Assembly (NCBI RefSeq): GCF_004803895.1
Contig: NZ_CP021978.1
Coordinates: forward strand, 7,068,001 to 7,132,000
From: Streptomyces hawaiiensis
GTDB taxonomy: Bacteria > Actinomycetota > Actinomycetes > Streptomycetales > Streptomycetaceae
Reading direction: 5' to 3'
Length of the DNA stretch: 64,000 nt
Of the stretch, positions 8,729 through 16,175 are shown piece by piece (positions within the stretch are counted from its first letter, which is position 1; each line of letters begins with the position of its first letter). A program made the position numbers and the translations under genes. The notes under the pieces were generated by a model, which was not told where the DNA came from, did no database searches, and saw only the letters and a program-made list of their open reading frames with translations.

Positions 8729-9471
8729 GATGCGGTTCTTTCGCCGTCGGCGCCCACCAGGTCGGCCAGCGCGCTGAGTTGCCGGGGGAGGTACGTGGGC
8801 TGCCCGCCCACGCGCCAGGCCGGGATCCACGGCACCCGCCGCACGGGGGCGACCGAGCGGACGACCCGGATACGGCGCAGCAGGCCGAGCGGGAGCCGCC
8901 CGGGGGCGTCGGCGACGAGGACGACGGCCAGCAGCTCGAGCCCCCGCGGAGCCTTGCCGTCCTCCAGCGCGCCCAGCGCCCGGGACACGGCGCGCAGTCC
9001 GCGGGCGCTCGTCCGGCCGACCAGCACGATCCGGCGCGGTTCGCCCCGTGCGGGCTCCGGCCAGCGGGCCCCCACGTCGACCCCGCCGAGCGCCTCGGCG
9101 AGCGAGGTGGCGCCGGCCCCGCCGTGGGCCTTGACCCACCCGATCCCGTCCCGCGACGTCCCGCGCACCGGCTTAGGCCGCCCCGGCTCGGCCCAGGGAG
9201 CCTCGCCGCCGGCGGGCGGGGAGGCCTTGCGGGGGACGGCGGAGCCCCGGCGGGCCGCCGGAGCGGGGCCGGGGCCGGACGCGGGACCCGGGCGGGGTGT
9301 CCCCGGGGGGCCGGGCGTGCGCGCGGGGCCCGGAGTCGTCGCGGAGGCACGGCTCGTCACCGGGGCCGGGCCCTTCCCCGCGCTCGGCGGGGCGCCCCTA
9401 CCGGGGGTACCGCCACCGGGGTACCCCCGCCGGGGGCCGCCGGCCGTCCGGTCTTCGGCCCTCGGACCCAT
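8725..9471 (-). CDS. Pro-rich protein with possible degenerate P-loop, first gene of T4SS-like operon
   Basis: A 248-residue soluble protein. The first ~95 residues are Pro/Gly/Arg-rich and probably disordered. The second half has GWVKAHGGAGATSLAEALGG near residues 110-129, which resembles a deviant Walker A of MinD/ParA-type proteins, followed by RRIVLVGRTSARGLRAV. This looks like the Streptomyces DUF6668-type family, though I could not verify that. Being first in the minus-strand cluster and coupled (ATGA) to a pilin-like gene, it may regulate assembly or localisation. Its start at 9471 faces the lytic transglycosylase gene across ~210 bp that must hold both promoters. Confidence 0.6.
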   Translation of the reverse strand: MGPRAEDRTAGGPRRGYPGGGTPGRGAPPSAGKGPAPVTSRASATTPGPARTPGPPGTPRPGPASGPGPAPAARRGSAVPRKASPPAGGEAPWAEPGRPKPVRGTSRDGIGWVKAHGGAGATSLAEALGGVDVGARWPEPARGEPRRIVLVGRTSARGLRAVSRALGALEDGKAPRGLELLAVVLVADAPGRLPLGLLRRIRVVRSVAPVRRVPWIPAWRVGGQPTYLPRQLSALADLVGADGERTAS

Positions 9472-9680
9472 GAGTGCGGGTTCGACGGCGTCGTCTCAGG
9501 AGTGCCCATGTGCGGTCAGCCCTCCTTCTCCGCTCGCGATTCGGCTGCTCTGGCTCATCTGATGTCCACGGGTTTGAACTGAATTGCGCCGGGGCCCGTT
9601 TCGATCTCCCGAGCCCGTCGACAGCACAACGGGCCGTCCAGCCGTCGCGGTTCAAGGGAAGAGGAAGAAGGCGGGCACGC

Positions 9681-10508
9681 ATGAGCGCGGGCACGGGTCA
9701 GAGCGGGGAGGGCGCAACCTCCACCGCCGTCCGGAACACCATCGCCGCCGGCACCGGCTGCGGCTGCCTGCTGTCGCCGGTCGCGCTGCTCGGCGCCCTG
9801 GTCGTGATCATCATCATCGGAGGGTTCGGGGTCCTGCTGGCCCCGCTCATCGCCCTGATCCTGCTGTTCTCGGGCGGAGGCGGAGACGGTTCCGCCGGTG
9901 CGGACGACGCGGACGAGGTGATCGCCGTCTTCAACGGCGACGGCAAGGGCGAGCTGGACACCTCGACGGTGCCGCAGGATTTGGCGGACCCGATCGAGGA
10001 GGCCGGTGACCTGTGCGAGGAGATCGGCCCGGTCGTCATCGCCTCGCAGCTCGAGCGGGAGTCCGGCTTCAACACGGAACTGGTCGGCGAGAACGGCGAG
10101 AAGGGCATCTCCCAGCTGGCGCCGGCCGTCTTCGAGAAGTACGGCGAGGACGACGACGACAACGACGAGACGTCGGCGCTCGACGCCGAGGACTCGATCA
10201 TGGCGCAGGGCCGCTACCTGTGCGACCTCGCCGAGGAGGCCCGGCGGATGATCGATGCGAACGAGGCCACCGGCAGCGTCCTGGACCTCGCTCTGGCCGG
10301 CTACCACGTGGGGATGGACGCCGTACGCGCGGCCAAGGGGGTGCCGCAGACGAACGAGGCGCAGGGCTACGTCCTCGCCATCCGCGCCCAGTTCGCCAAG
10401 TACGCGGGCGTGGCGGCGCCGCCCCCCGGTGCCACCCCGGGTGTCACCCCCGGAACGGGCCCCGGCCCCACGGCTTCACCGTCCGCGTCCGCCGCTTCCG
10501 GCGCTTGA
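9681..10508 (+). CDS. Membrane-anchored lytic transglycosylase (VirB1-like)
   Basis: A 275-residue protein with a very hydrophobic segment at about 27-64, an acidic linker, and a soluble transglycosylase domain. The SLT signature is visible: ASQLERESGFN with the catalytic Glu at the end of the helix, then GISQLAP where the family has the glycine-rich motif. A Pro/Thr-rich tail follows. VirB1-like enzymes cut peptidoglycan locally so that a secretion channel can pass the wall, which fits the divergent T4SS-like operon. The ATG at 9681 follows GGAAGAGGAAGAAGG; the frame is open further upstream but without a better start. Confidence 0.8.
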   Translation: MSAGTGQSGEGATSTAVRNTIAAGTGCGCLLSPVALLGALVVIIIIGGFGVLLAPLIALILLFSGGGGDGSAGADDADEVIAVFNGDGKGELDTSTVPQDLADPIEEAGDLCEEIGPVVIASQLERESGFNTELVGENGEKGISQLAPAVFEKYGEDDDDNDETSALDAEDSIMAQGRYLCDLAEEARRMIDANEATGSVLDLALAGYHVGMDAVRAAKGVPQTNEAQGYVLAIRAQFAKYAGVAAPPPGATPGVTPGTGPGPTASPSASAASGA

Positions 10509-10529
10509 GCATCAGGAGGACCCGCAGTC

Positions 10530-11462
10530 ATGACCCGCTTCGTCGTGCGCATCCCGGGTGAGGGACTCGCCGAGATCAACGGAGAGCTCCTGGCCGTCGG
10601 GCAGGGCCGGTCCGTGCACGAGGCCGTGCTGGACCGCCTGCAGCAGTACGCGCAGGAGCGCGCCGCCGCGGTCGAGGCCACGGTCAACGACGGTCCCGGA
10701 GGGGCGCATTTCGTCCTCCAGGTGGCACCCGACGGCTCCAGCCGCCTCCTCGACCCGACGGAGCGGGCAGAGCCGGCCGACCACGCCCCCGAACCACCGC
10801 CGCCCCCGGTCCCGGCCCCCACTCCCGCGTCGGCCGCCCCCATTCCCGCGTCGGCCGCCCCCGGTCCCGCCGCGTCCGTCGTCACTCCCGTGCCGGCCGC
10901 CCCCACTCCCGCGTCGGCCGTCGCCACGGCGGTCGCGCGGGCCCGGGCCGCCGCGACCGCACCCCCCGTACCCGTCCCGTCGCCGGCCCCCGTCCCGCCC
11001 CCGCCGCCCTCCCGGCCCCTCCCGCGGGAACTCGCCGACCGGGTGGCGCACATCAACGCGCTGGTGAGGAGGGCCCGACTGGAGGAGGCGTCCGCCGAGG
11101 TGACCGCCCTGCGCGAGGCGCTGACGCGCACGGCGGGTACGGAGCACCCGGACGCCCTGGAGGCCCGGGCCATGGAGGCGTACCTGGCGTACCTGCGCGG
11201 GGATCACCGGGAAGCCACGGTGCTGGCCCTGTCGGTGGCCCGCATCCTGTGCGGCGCGGGTGCCCCGCAGGCACCCGCGGCGGTGGCACGGGCGGCGGCC
11301 GCGTGGCAACGGCTGGAGGACGACCGGGCGGCGGAGATCCACGGCCGGGAACTGCTGCACATGTGGGGCAGGTTGCGCGGTGCCGGCCGCCTCTCGCCGG
11401 CGGACGAACACCTGGCCCACCGGGTGCGCGCCCACGTGGAGGCGCTGTCGTCCTGCGTGTGA
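10530..11462 (+). CDS. Conserved hypothetical with TPR-like C-terminal half
   Basis: A 310-residue protein in three parts. Residues 1-75 form a compact beta-rich N-terminal segment. Residues 85-160 are a Pro/Ala linker with repeated PxPASAAP units. Residues 165-310 are an all-helical region with a paired-helix pattern like tetratricopeptide repeats (for example LEEASAEVTALREALTRTAGTEHPDALEARAMEAYLAYLRGDHREA broken into helices). It starts 21 bp after the transglycosylase stop with an AGGAGG-like site, so the two form an operon. It has no catalytic motif. A scaffold or adaptor role for the secretion-like cluster is inference from position. Confidence 0.65.
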   Translation: MTRFVVRIPGEGLAEINGELLAVGQGRSVHEAVLDRLQQYAQERAAAVEATVNDGPGGAHFVLQVAPDGSSRLLDPTERAEPADHAPEPPPPPVPAPTPASAAPIPASAAPGPAASVVTPVPAAPTPASAVATAVARARAAATAPPVPVPSPAPVPPPPPSRPLPRELADRVAHINALVRRARLEEASAEVTALREALTRTAGTEHPDALEARAMEAYLAYLRGDHREATVLALSVARILCGAGAPQAPAAVARAAAAWQRLEDDRAAEIHGRELLHMWGRLRGAGRLSPADEHLAHRVRAHVEALSSCV

Positions 11463-11526
11463 CCGGGGCGGGCGCCGTACCGGCCAACGGGCGATGTACG
11501 AGCCGTCGATCGAGCGTCAAACGAAC

Positions 11527-11557
11527 GTGGAACTGCCCTGACCACACTCCGTTCCAC
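11527..11557 (+). promoter_or_regulatory. Candidate ECF-type promoter inside a perfect inverted repeat
   Basis: GGAAC at 11529-11533 and CGTT at 11550-11553 are separated by 16 bp, the usual shape of ECF sigma promoters. The same bases form a perfect 7-bp inverted repeat, GTGGAAC (11527) and GTTCCAC (11551). It lies about 60 bp upstream of the ECF sigma factor start, so autoregulation is plausible. Confidence 0.45.
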
Positions 11558-11618
11558 CGGAGGCCCCGGTTCCAGTCGGCACGGCTGGACGGGCCACCCC
11601 AAGGAGCAGGAGCACACC

Positions 11619-12164
11619 ATGAACGTGACGGTGATCGGGTCGGCGAGCGCGGTGTCGCCCGAGGAACGGGCGCTGAGGAACCTCTACCTGGAGCACGGGC
11701 CGGCCCTCTACGCGTACGTGCTGCGCATGCTGGGCGGGGACACGCACCGCGCGGAGGACGTTCTCCAGGAGACGCTGCTGCGCTGCTGGAACAAGCAGAC
11801 GCTGGCCGACGGCGAGGGAATGGCTGTGCGGCCCTGGATGTTCCGCATCGCCCGCAACATCGTGATCGACGCACACCGTACGAAGACGGCCCGCCCGCAG
11901 GAGATAGGCGGCGCGAGCTGGCTGACCGAACTGGGCAGCGACGCCGACGACATCGAACGCATGCTGTCGTCCATCGTCCTGCACGACGCCCTCCGGGCCC
12001 TGACCCCCGCACACCGCGCGGCCCTGGAGGCCACCTTCTTCGCCGACCGCACCACCCAGCAGGCGGCCATCGCCCTGGGCGTCCCCCAGGGCACGGTGAA
12101 GTCCCGCGTCTACTACGCCCTGCGCAGCCTCAGAACGGCCCTGGAGGAGCGCGGCATGCGCTGA
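11619..12164 (+). CDS. ECF-type sigma-70 family RNA polymerase sigma factor
   Basis: A 181-residue protein with region 2 at about residues 20-90 (LYAYVLRMLGGDTHRAEDVLQETLLRCWNK, then RPWMFRIARNIVIDAHR) and region 4 at about 120-175, whose helix-turn-helix ends in QAAIALGVPQGTVKSRVYYALR. That is the two-domain layout of ECF sigma factors, which redirect RNA polymerase to stress or developmental promoters. AAGGAG lies upstream of the ATG. No anti-sigma gene follows (the next gene is convergent), so its control must be transcriptional or by a distant partner. It may drive the neighbouring secretion-like genes. Confidence 0.9.
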   Translation: MNVTVIGSASAVSPEERALRNLYLEHGPALYAYVLRMLGGDTHRAEDVLQETLLRCWNKQTLADGEGMAVRPWMFRIARNIVIDAHRTKTARPQEIGGASWLTELGSDADDIERMLSSIVLHDALRALTPAHRAALEATFFADRTTQQAAIALGVPQGTVKSRVYYALRSLRTALEERGMR

Positions 12165-12208
12165 CCCGCGCGCCGCGCCACCGCCCGCCCGGGACCCGGC
12201 GCACGGCA

Positions 12209-12634
12209 CTACGGGAGCCCGAACATGCCCGGGTCCGACGCCAGCTTCCGGAAGACCGCCGCGGGATCGGCGACCAGTTTGCGCTTCTCGAGGTCCAGGA
12301 TCCCGCCGACCGCCGAGATCTCGGCGGCCACCGACCCGTCGGCCTTCACCACGGTCTGCTCGATCCGGAACGTCTTGCCGTCACCCCACTGGAAGGCGCA
12401 CGTCACCTCCACCTCGTCGCCCGCGAGGAGCTCCCGCCGGTAGCGGATGGTCGTCTCCAGGGCGACCGGGCCCACGCCGCTGCCGATGAGGGCGGACTGG
12501 CTGATCCCGGCGGCCTGCAGCAGCGACCAGCGGGCGTGTTCCGCGTAGTTCAGGTAGACCGCCTGGTTGAGGTGTCCCTGCACGTCGGTCTCGTACCCAC
12601 GGACGGTGACAGGGACGGAAAACGGCTCGCTCAC
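12209..12634 (-). CDS. Acyl-CoA thioesterase, 4HBT hotdog family
   Basis: A 141-residue single hotdog-fold protein. The hallmark segment VQGHLNQAVYLNYAEHARW (D-x-x-G-H-x-N type active-site loop) is at about residues 17-36. Relatives hydrolyse acyl-CoA thioesters in the cytoplasm. I chose GTG at 12634 because GAAGGGGAAG lies just upstream and the family normally begins a few residues before the first strand. An 11-residue longer start at 12667 is possible. It ends 45 bp from the convergent sigma factor gene. The substrate is not deducible. Confidence 0.8.
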   Translation of the reverse strand: MSEPFSVPVTVRGYETDVQGHLNQAVYLNYAEHARWSLLQAAGISQSALIGSGVGPVALETTIRYRRELLAGDEVEVTCAFQWGDGKTFRIEQTVVKADGSVAAEISAVGGILDLEKRKLVADPAAVFRKLASDPGMFGLP

Positions 12635-12692
12635 GGCTTCCCCTTCGAGGACTCGTGCACTGCACAACGATCCCCCGATCTTGTCATGCTCA

Positions 12693-13322
12693 TCACGCCC
12701 GGCGCGGCGAAGCCAGCAGATACCGGGTCCCGCCGCGTGGCTCGCGGTGCTCGCTCACCTGCCAGCCTGCCCCTTCCAGGGTGGCCGCGCAGGCCCGCAG
12801 CGCCTCGCCGTCCGGTTCGTGTACGGCGGCGGCCTCCGGCTGCGGGGTCTCCCGCACGCGGTACCCCCCGCCCTCCTGCCCCGCCGGAGCGTGCCCGGCC
12901 GCCTCCAGTGCCAGCGCGGCGGCCCGCACCAGATGCGTACGCTCCCAGCCGCACGGCCGGTCCGTGGCCCCGCCCGGGTTGGTCATCCGGCGCAGCTCCA
13001 GCAGCCCCTGCCAGGCGCTGTGCACCTCACGGCGCCGGGCGGGCCCGGCATCCACAGGGGCCTCCTCGCCGCCGACCCGCGCCGCGAAGACGCCCGCCGA
13101 TGCCGGGGCCTGGGCGGCGGGCTCGGGCGTCTCCAGCACGCCCTGCCGCACCCGGTGCCCCTCCGGTGTCAGGAAGTGGTCGTGCGGCGGCCTCGGGTGC
13201 CGGAAGGCCAGCCCCCGCTTCACCAGAGCCGCGAGCTGCGACTCCGTGCCCCTGAGCCGCCCGGTCACCGGGTCGGCGGCGTCGATGACACGCCGCTGTG
13301 CTGCCGTCGGCGGTCGGGTCAC
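12693..13322 (-). CDS. Conserved Streptomyces hypothetical protein
   Basis: A 209-residue soluble protein I do not recognise. The first ~70 residues (PTAAQRRVIDAADPVTGRLRG...LVKRGLAFRHPRPPHDHFLTPEG) look like a winged-helix fold, possibly a degenerate DNA-binding domain. The middle has a helical segment (AWQGLLELRRMTNPGG). The C-terminus AATLEGAGWQVSEHREPRGGTRYLLASP resembles a small alpha-beta module. GTG at 13322 with GGAGAGGAGC upstream is preferred over a start 16 codons earlier. It lies downstream of the aminotransferase on the opposite reading unit; no functional clue comes from neighbours. Confidence 0.6.
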   Translation of the reverse strand: MTRPPTAAQRRVIDAADPVTGRLRGTESQLAALVKRGLAFRHPRPPHDHFLTPEGHRVRQGVLETPEPAAQAPASAGVFAARVGGEEAPVDAGPARRREVHSAWQGLLELRRMTNPGGATDRPCGWERTHLVRAAALALEAAGHAPAGQEGGGYRVRETPQPEAAAVHEPDGEALRACAATLEGAGWQVSEHREPRGGTRYLLASPRRA

Positions 13323-13408
13323 GGCGCGCTCCTCTCCGGTTTCGGGCAGTCCCCGGGGCACACGCCCCACCTGCTCGAAGGCTACGACCCACCACTGACA
13401 GCCGCCCG

Positions 13409-14617
13409 CTACTGCCGGTACCCGCCGAGGAACCGCCCGATCCGGCCGATCGCCGCCTCCAGGTCGTCCGCGTGCGGCAGGGTCAGGATGCGGAAGTGGT
13501 CCGGGGCCGGCCAGTTGAAGCCCGTGCCCTGGACCACCTGGATCTTCTCCCGCAACAGCAGGTCCAGGACGAACCGCTCGTCGTCGTGGATCCTGTGCAC
13601 CTTGGGGTCGAGGCGCGGGAAGGCGTACAGCGCGCCCTTGGGCTTCACGCAGCTCACGCCCGGAATCTCGTTGAGCATCCGCCAGGCCACGTCCCGCTGC
13701 TCCAGCAGCCGCCCACCCGGTGTGGTCAGCTCACGGATGGACTGCCGGCCGCCGAGCGCGGCCTGGATGGCGTACTGCGCGGGCGCGTTGGCGCACAGCC
13801 GCATGGAGGCCAGCATGGTGAGGCCCTCCAGGTAGTCCTTGGCGTGCTGCCGCGGCCCCGTGACCACCAGCCAGCCGGAACGGAAACCCGCCACGCGGTA
13901 GGTCTTGGACAGGCCGCAGAAGGTGAGGACCACCAGGTCGGGGGCGAGCGCGGCGGCCGAGTGGTGCACGGCGTCGTCGTACAGGATCTGGTCGTAGATC
14001 TCGTCGGCGAAGACCATGAGGCCGTGCCGCCGGGCGAGGTCGAGGATGCCCTCGACGATCTCCTTGGGGTAGACCGCGCCGGTGGGGTTGTTCGGGTTGA
14101 TGATCACGACCGCCTTCGTGCGGTCGGTGATCTTCGACGCCATGTCGTCGAGGTCCGGGTACCAGTCGGCCTGCTCGTCGCACAGGTAGTGGACCGCCTT
14201 GCCGCCCGCGAGGGTCGTCACCGCCGTCCAGAGGGGGAAGTCGGGGGCGGGGATCAGGATCTCGTCGCCGTCCTCGATGAGCGCCTGCACGGCCATCGAC
14301 ACCAGTTCCGAGACACCGTTGCCGAGGAAGACGTCGTCGACGTCGACCTCCGGGCCGAGGGTCTGATAGCGCTGGGCCACGGCCCGGCGGGCGGAGAGGA
14401 CGCCGCGCGAGTCGGTGTAGCCGTGGGCCTGCGGCAGCATCCGGATCATGTCCTGAAGGATCTCCTCCGGCGCCTCGAAGCCGAAGAGCGCGGGATTGCC
14501 GGTGTTCAGGCGCAGCACGCTGTGGCCCGCCTCCTCCAGCGCGTTGGCCTGCTCTATGACCGGGCCGCGGATCTCGTAACAGACCTCGCTGAGCTTGCTC
14601 GACTGCCGGAACTCCAT
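13409..14617 (-). CDS. PLP-dependent aminotransferase, AlaA-like
   Basis: A 402-residue fold-type I aminotransferase. Visible family marks are NPNNPTGAVYP near residue 175, ADEIYDQILYD near 205 and the PLP lysine in FCGLSKTYRVAGFRSGW near 240. Length and these motifs fit alanine/valine-pyruvate transaminases of the AlaA type, which interconvert alanine and pyruvate with 2-oxoglutarate/glutamate in the cytoplasm. GAGGGGAAGC precedes the ATG. The gene is divergent from an HxlR regulator, with overlapping palindromes in the short gap, so it is a likely target of that regulator. Confidence 0.85.
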   Translation of the reverse strand: MEFRQSSKLSEVCYEIRGPVIEQANALEEAGHSVLRLNTGNPALFGFEAPEEILQDMIRMLPQAHGYTDSRGVLSARRAVAQRYQTLGPEVDVDDVFLGNGVSELVSMAVQALIEDGDEILIPAPDFPLWTAVTTLAGGKAVHYLCDEQADWYPDLDDMASKITDRTKAVVIINPNNPTGAVYPKEIVEGILDLARRHGLMVFADEIYDQILYDDAVHHSAAALAPDLVVLTFCGLSKTYRVAGFRSGWLVVTGPRQHAKDYLEGLTMLASMRLCANAPAQYAIQAALGGRQSIRELTTPGGRLLEQRDVAWRMLNEIPGVSCVKPKGALYAFPRLDPKVHRIHDDERFVLDLLLREKIQVVQGTGFNWPAPDHFRILTLPHADDLEAAIGRIGRFLGGYRQ

Positions 14618-14657
14618 GCGCTGCTTCCCCTCTGGCGACTGGTGTTGCTTGGTTTTA

Positions 14658-14694
14658 CCAAGTAGACGCTTGGAAAGTCCAACAACTTGTCTAC
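14658..14694. promoter_or_regulatory. Overlapping palindromes in aminotransferase/HxlR divergent promoter
   Basis: Three nested inverted repeats are packed here: CCAAG-N6-CTTGG (14658-14673), TTGGA-AAG-TCCAA (14670-14682) and GTAGAC...GTCTAC (14662-14667 and 14689-14694). They lie between the two divergent starts. This is the expected place and form for the operator of the adjacent HxlR protein. Confidence 0.55.
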
Positions 14695-14704
14695 ACTGCG
14701 TCGC

Positions 14705-15331
14705 ATGCCACCTCGCCGAAGCTACGACCAGTACTGCTCCGCCGCCCGTGCGCTCGACGTCGTCGGTGACCGCTGGACCCTGCTGATCGTCCGGGAGCTC
14801 CTCGCCGGTCCCCGCCGTTACACCGATCTGCACGCGGACCTGCCCGGCGTGAGCACCGACGTACTCGCCTCGCGGCTGAAGGACATGGAGCGCGACGGTC
14901 TCGCGACCCGGCGCCGGCTGCCGCCGCCCGGTGTGGCCTATGTGTACGAAATCACCTCGCGTGGGCGGGAGTTGCTGCCCGTGTTGCAGGCGCTGGGGGA
15001 GTGGGGGCAACCCGGACTCGGGGAGCGCCGGCCGACGGACGCGGTGCGGGCGCACTGGTTCGCCCTGCCCCTGCTGCGTCGGCTGGACGGCGAGGGGATC
15101 GTCGAAGTCCGCCTGGAGGAAGGCCTGTTCCATCTGCACGCCGGTGCCGAAGAGGGGCCCGTGTACGGCGACGGGCCGGCCCCCGGGGAGCCGGACGCCC
15201 GGCTGGTCCTGGACACCGCCACGTGCACGGCCATCTCCCGCGGTGAGCTGGGCCTCGCCCACGCCGTGCGCGAGGGGCGGGTCGAGGTGAGCGGCGAGGG
15301 CACGCTCGCCAAGGCGCTGCGCGAGACATGA
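14705..15331 (+). CDS. HxlR-family winged-helix regulator with SCP2-like C-terminal domain
   Basis: A 208-residue protein. Residues ~5-100 are a typical HxlR winged helix (ALDVVGDRWTLLIVRELLAGPRRYTDL, then SRLKDMERDGLATRR). Residues ~115-205 resemble the SCP2/alkyl-sulfatase C-terminal ligand-binding fold found fused to some HxlR regulators. HxlR proteins bind palindromic operators as dimers and respond to redox or aldehyde-type signals. I used ATG 14705; a TTG six codons upstream is possible. It is divergent from the aminotransferase gene, and transcription ends at the hairpin right after the stop. Confidence 0.85.
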   Translation: MPPRRSYDQYCSAARALDVVGDRWTLLIVRELLAGPRRYTDLHADLPGVSTDVLASRLKDMERDGLATRRRLPPPGVAYVYEITSRGRELLPVLQALGEWGQPGLGERRPTDAVRAHWFALPLLRRLDGEGIVEVRLEEGLFHLHAGAEEGPVYGDGPAPGEPDARLVLDTATCTAISRGELGLAHAVREGRVEVSGEGTLAKALRET

Positions 15332-15332
15332 G

Positions 15333-15359
15333 AGAAGGCCCGCGGTCAGCGGGCCTTCT
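15333..15359. terminator. Bidirectional intrinsic terminator
   Basis: AGAAGGCCCGC (15333-15343) pairs perfectly with GCGGGCCTTCT (15349-15359) across a 5-base loop. It lies directly after the HxlR stop and 24 bp before the stop of the convergent gene. Confidence 0.8.
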
Positions 15360-15383
15360 GAGGGCCGATCAGGTGAGGGTCGG

Positions 15384-16175
15384 TCAGGCGTCCGGCGGTA
15401 CCCGGGCCGGCCGTCCCGTCCCGCGCGTCAGCGCGTACCCGCCGACACCCGCCAGCGCGGTCAGGATCCCGCCGAACGCGGTCCACACCCACCGGTCCGA
15501 CCACCAGCCGGACGCCCAGCCGTCCTCGGGTTCGAGACCGGCCAGCACCGCCGCGTTCTCCCGCTCCTCCTCGGGCTTCGAGGCGATCCCCGGCACCAGC
15601 GGCTCGGCGAGCGAGCCGTCCACCGCCGCGGATCCGCCGATGTCCCTGGAGTCCACCCGCACTTCACCGCCGACCGGGAGACCGAGGTCGGCGGTGGCGA
15701 CGCCGGTGGCCGTCAGCCGGATGTAGTACGTGCCCGGCAGCGGGTCATCGGCCCACGGCTCCGACCAGGCGCGGACCGTGCGCAGCACGCAGGCCAGTTC
15801 CACGGAGGAGACGTCCGCCGCCGCGGTGCGCGTCTGCGCCCCGTACTGGCAGGCCTGGCGGCGGCGCAGACCGTCGTAGACGTCGATCTGCCAGGTCTGG
15901 GGCGCGTGGGTCTGCGGGAGCTTCACCGTCGCCTTGACCGTGGGGCGCTGCCCGGTGTCCGAGGGGAACGACCAGTACAGGTAGTCGCCGGTGGAGCCGC
16001 TCGCCGTGGCCGACTGCCCCTGCTCGATCTCCGTCGCCGTACGGAACGACGTACCCGCCTGCGTGGGTGCCGACGAGTCGTTCTGCGACGGACTCGGCGA
16101 GGCGTCGGCCGCCGCCGGAGCGGCCGCGAGGCCCAGGGTCAGCAATGCCGCGCTCAACGCTTCTATCACTCGCAT
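15384..16175 (-). CDS. Secreted, C-terminally anchored protein paired with VWA protein
   Basis: A 263-residue protein with a Sec signal peptide (cleavage near residue 25, ...AAPAAADA), a Thr/Ser-rich exported domain and a C-terminal transmembrane helix (VWTAFGGILTALAGVGGYAL) before a basic tail. Two pairs of Cys residues could form disulfides. The extracellular part looks like a beta-sandwich of the pre-peptidase C-terminal kind (DYLYWSFPSDTGQRPTVKATVKL). Its ATG overlaps the stop of the VWA gene (ATGA), so the two proteins are probably made together and may act as a pair at the cell surface. No enzymatic motif is visible. Confidence 0.65.
   Translation of the reverse strand: MRVIEALSAALLTLGLAAAPAAADASPSPSQNDSSAPTQAGTSFRTATEIEQGQSATASGSTGDYLYWSFPSDTGQRPTVKATVKLPQTHAPQTWQIDVYDGLRRRQACQYGAQTRTAAADVSSVELACVLRTVRAWSEPWADDPLPGTYYIRLTATGVATADLGLPVGGEVRVDSRDIGGSAAVDGSLAEPLVPGIASKPEEERENAAVLAGLEPEDGWASGWWSDRWVWTAFGGILTALAGVGGYALTRGTGRPARVPPDA

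Noticed and set aside
10512..11435. A 307-codon minus-strand frame opposite the TPR-like gene
   Set aside because: Gly/Arg-rich shadow. The sense frame has a ribosome-binding site and helical repeat pattern.
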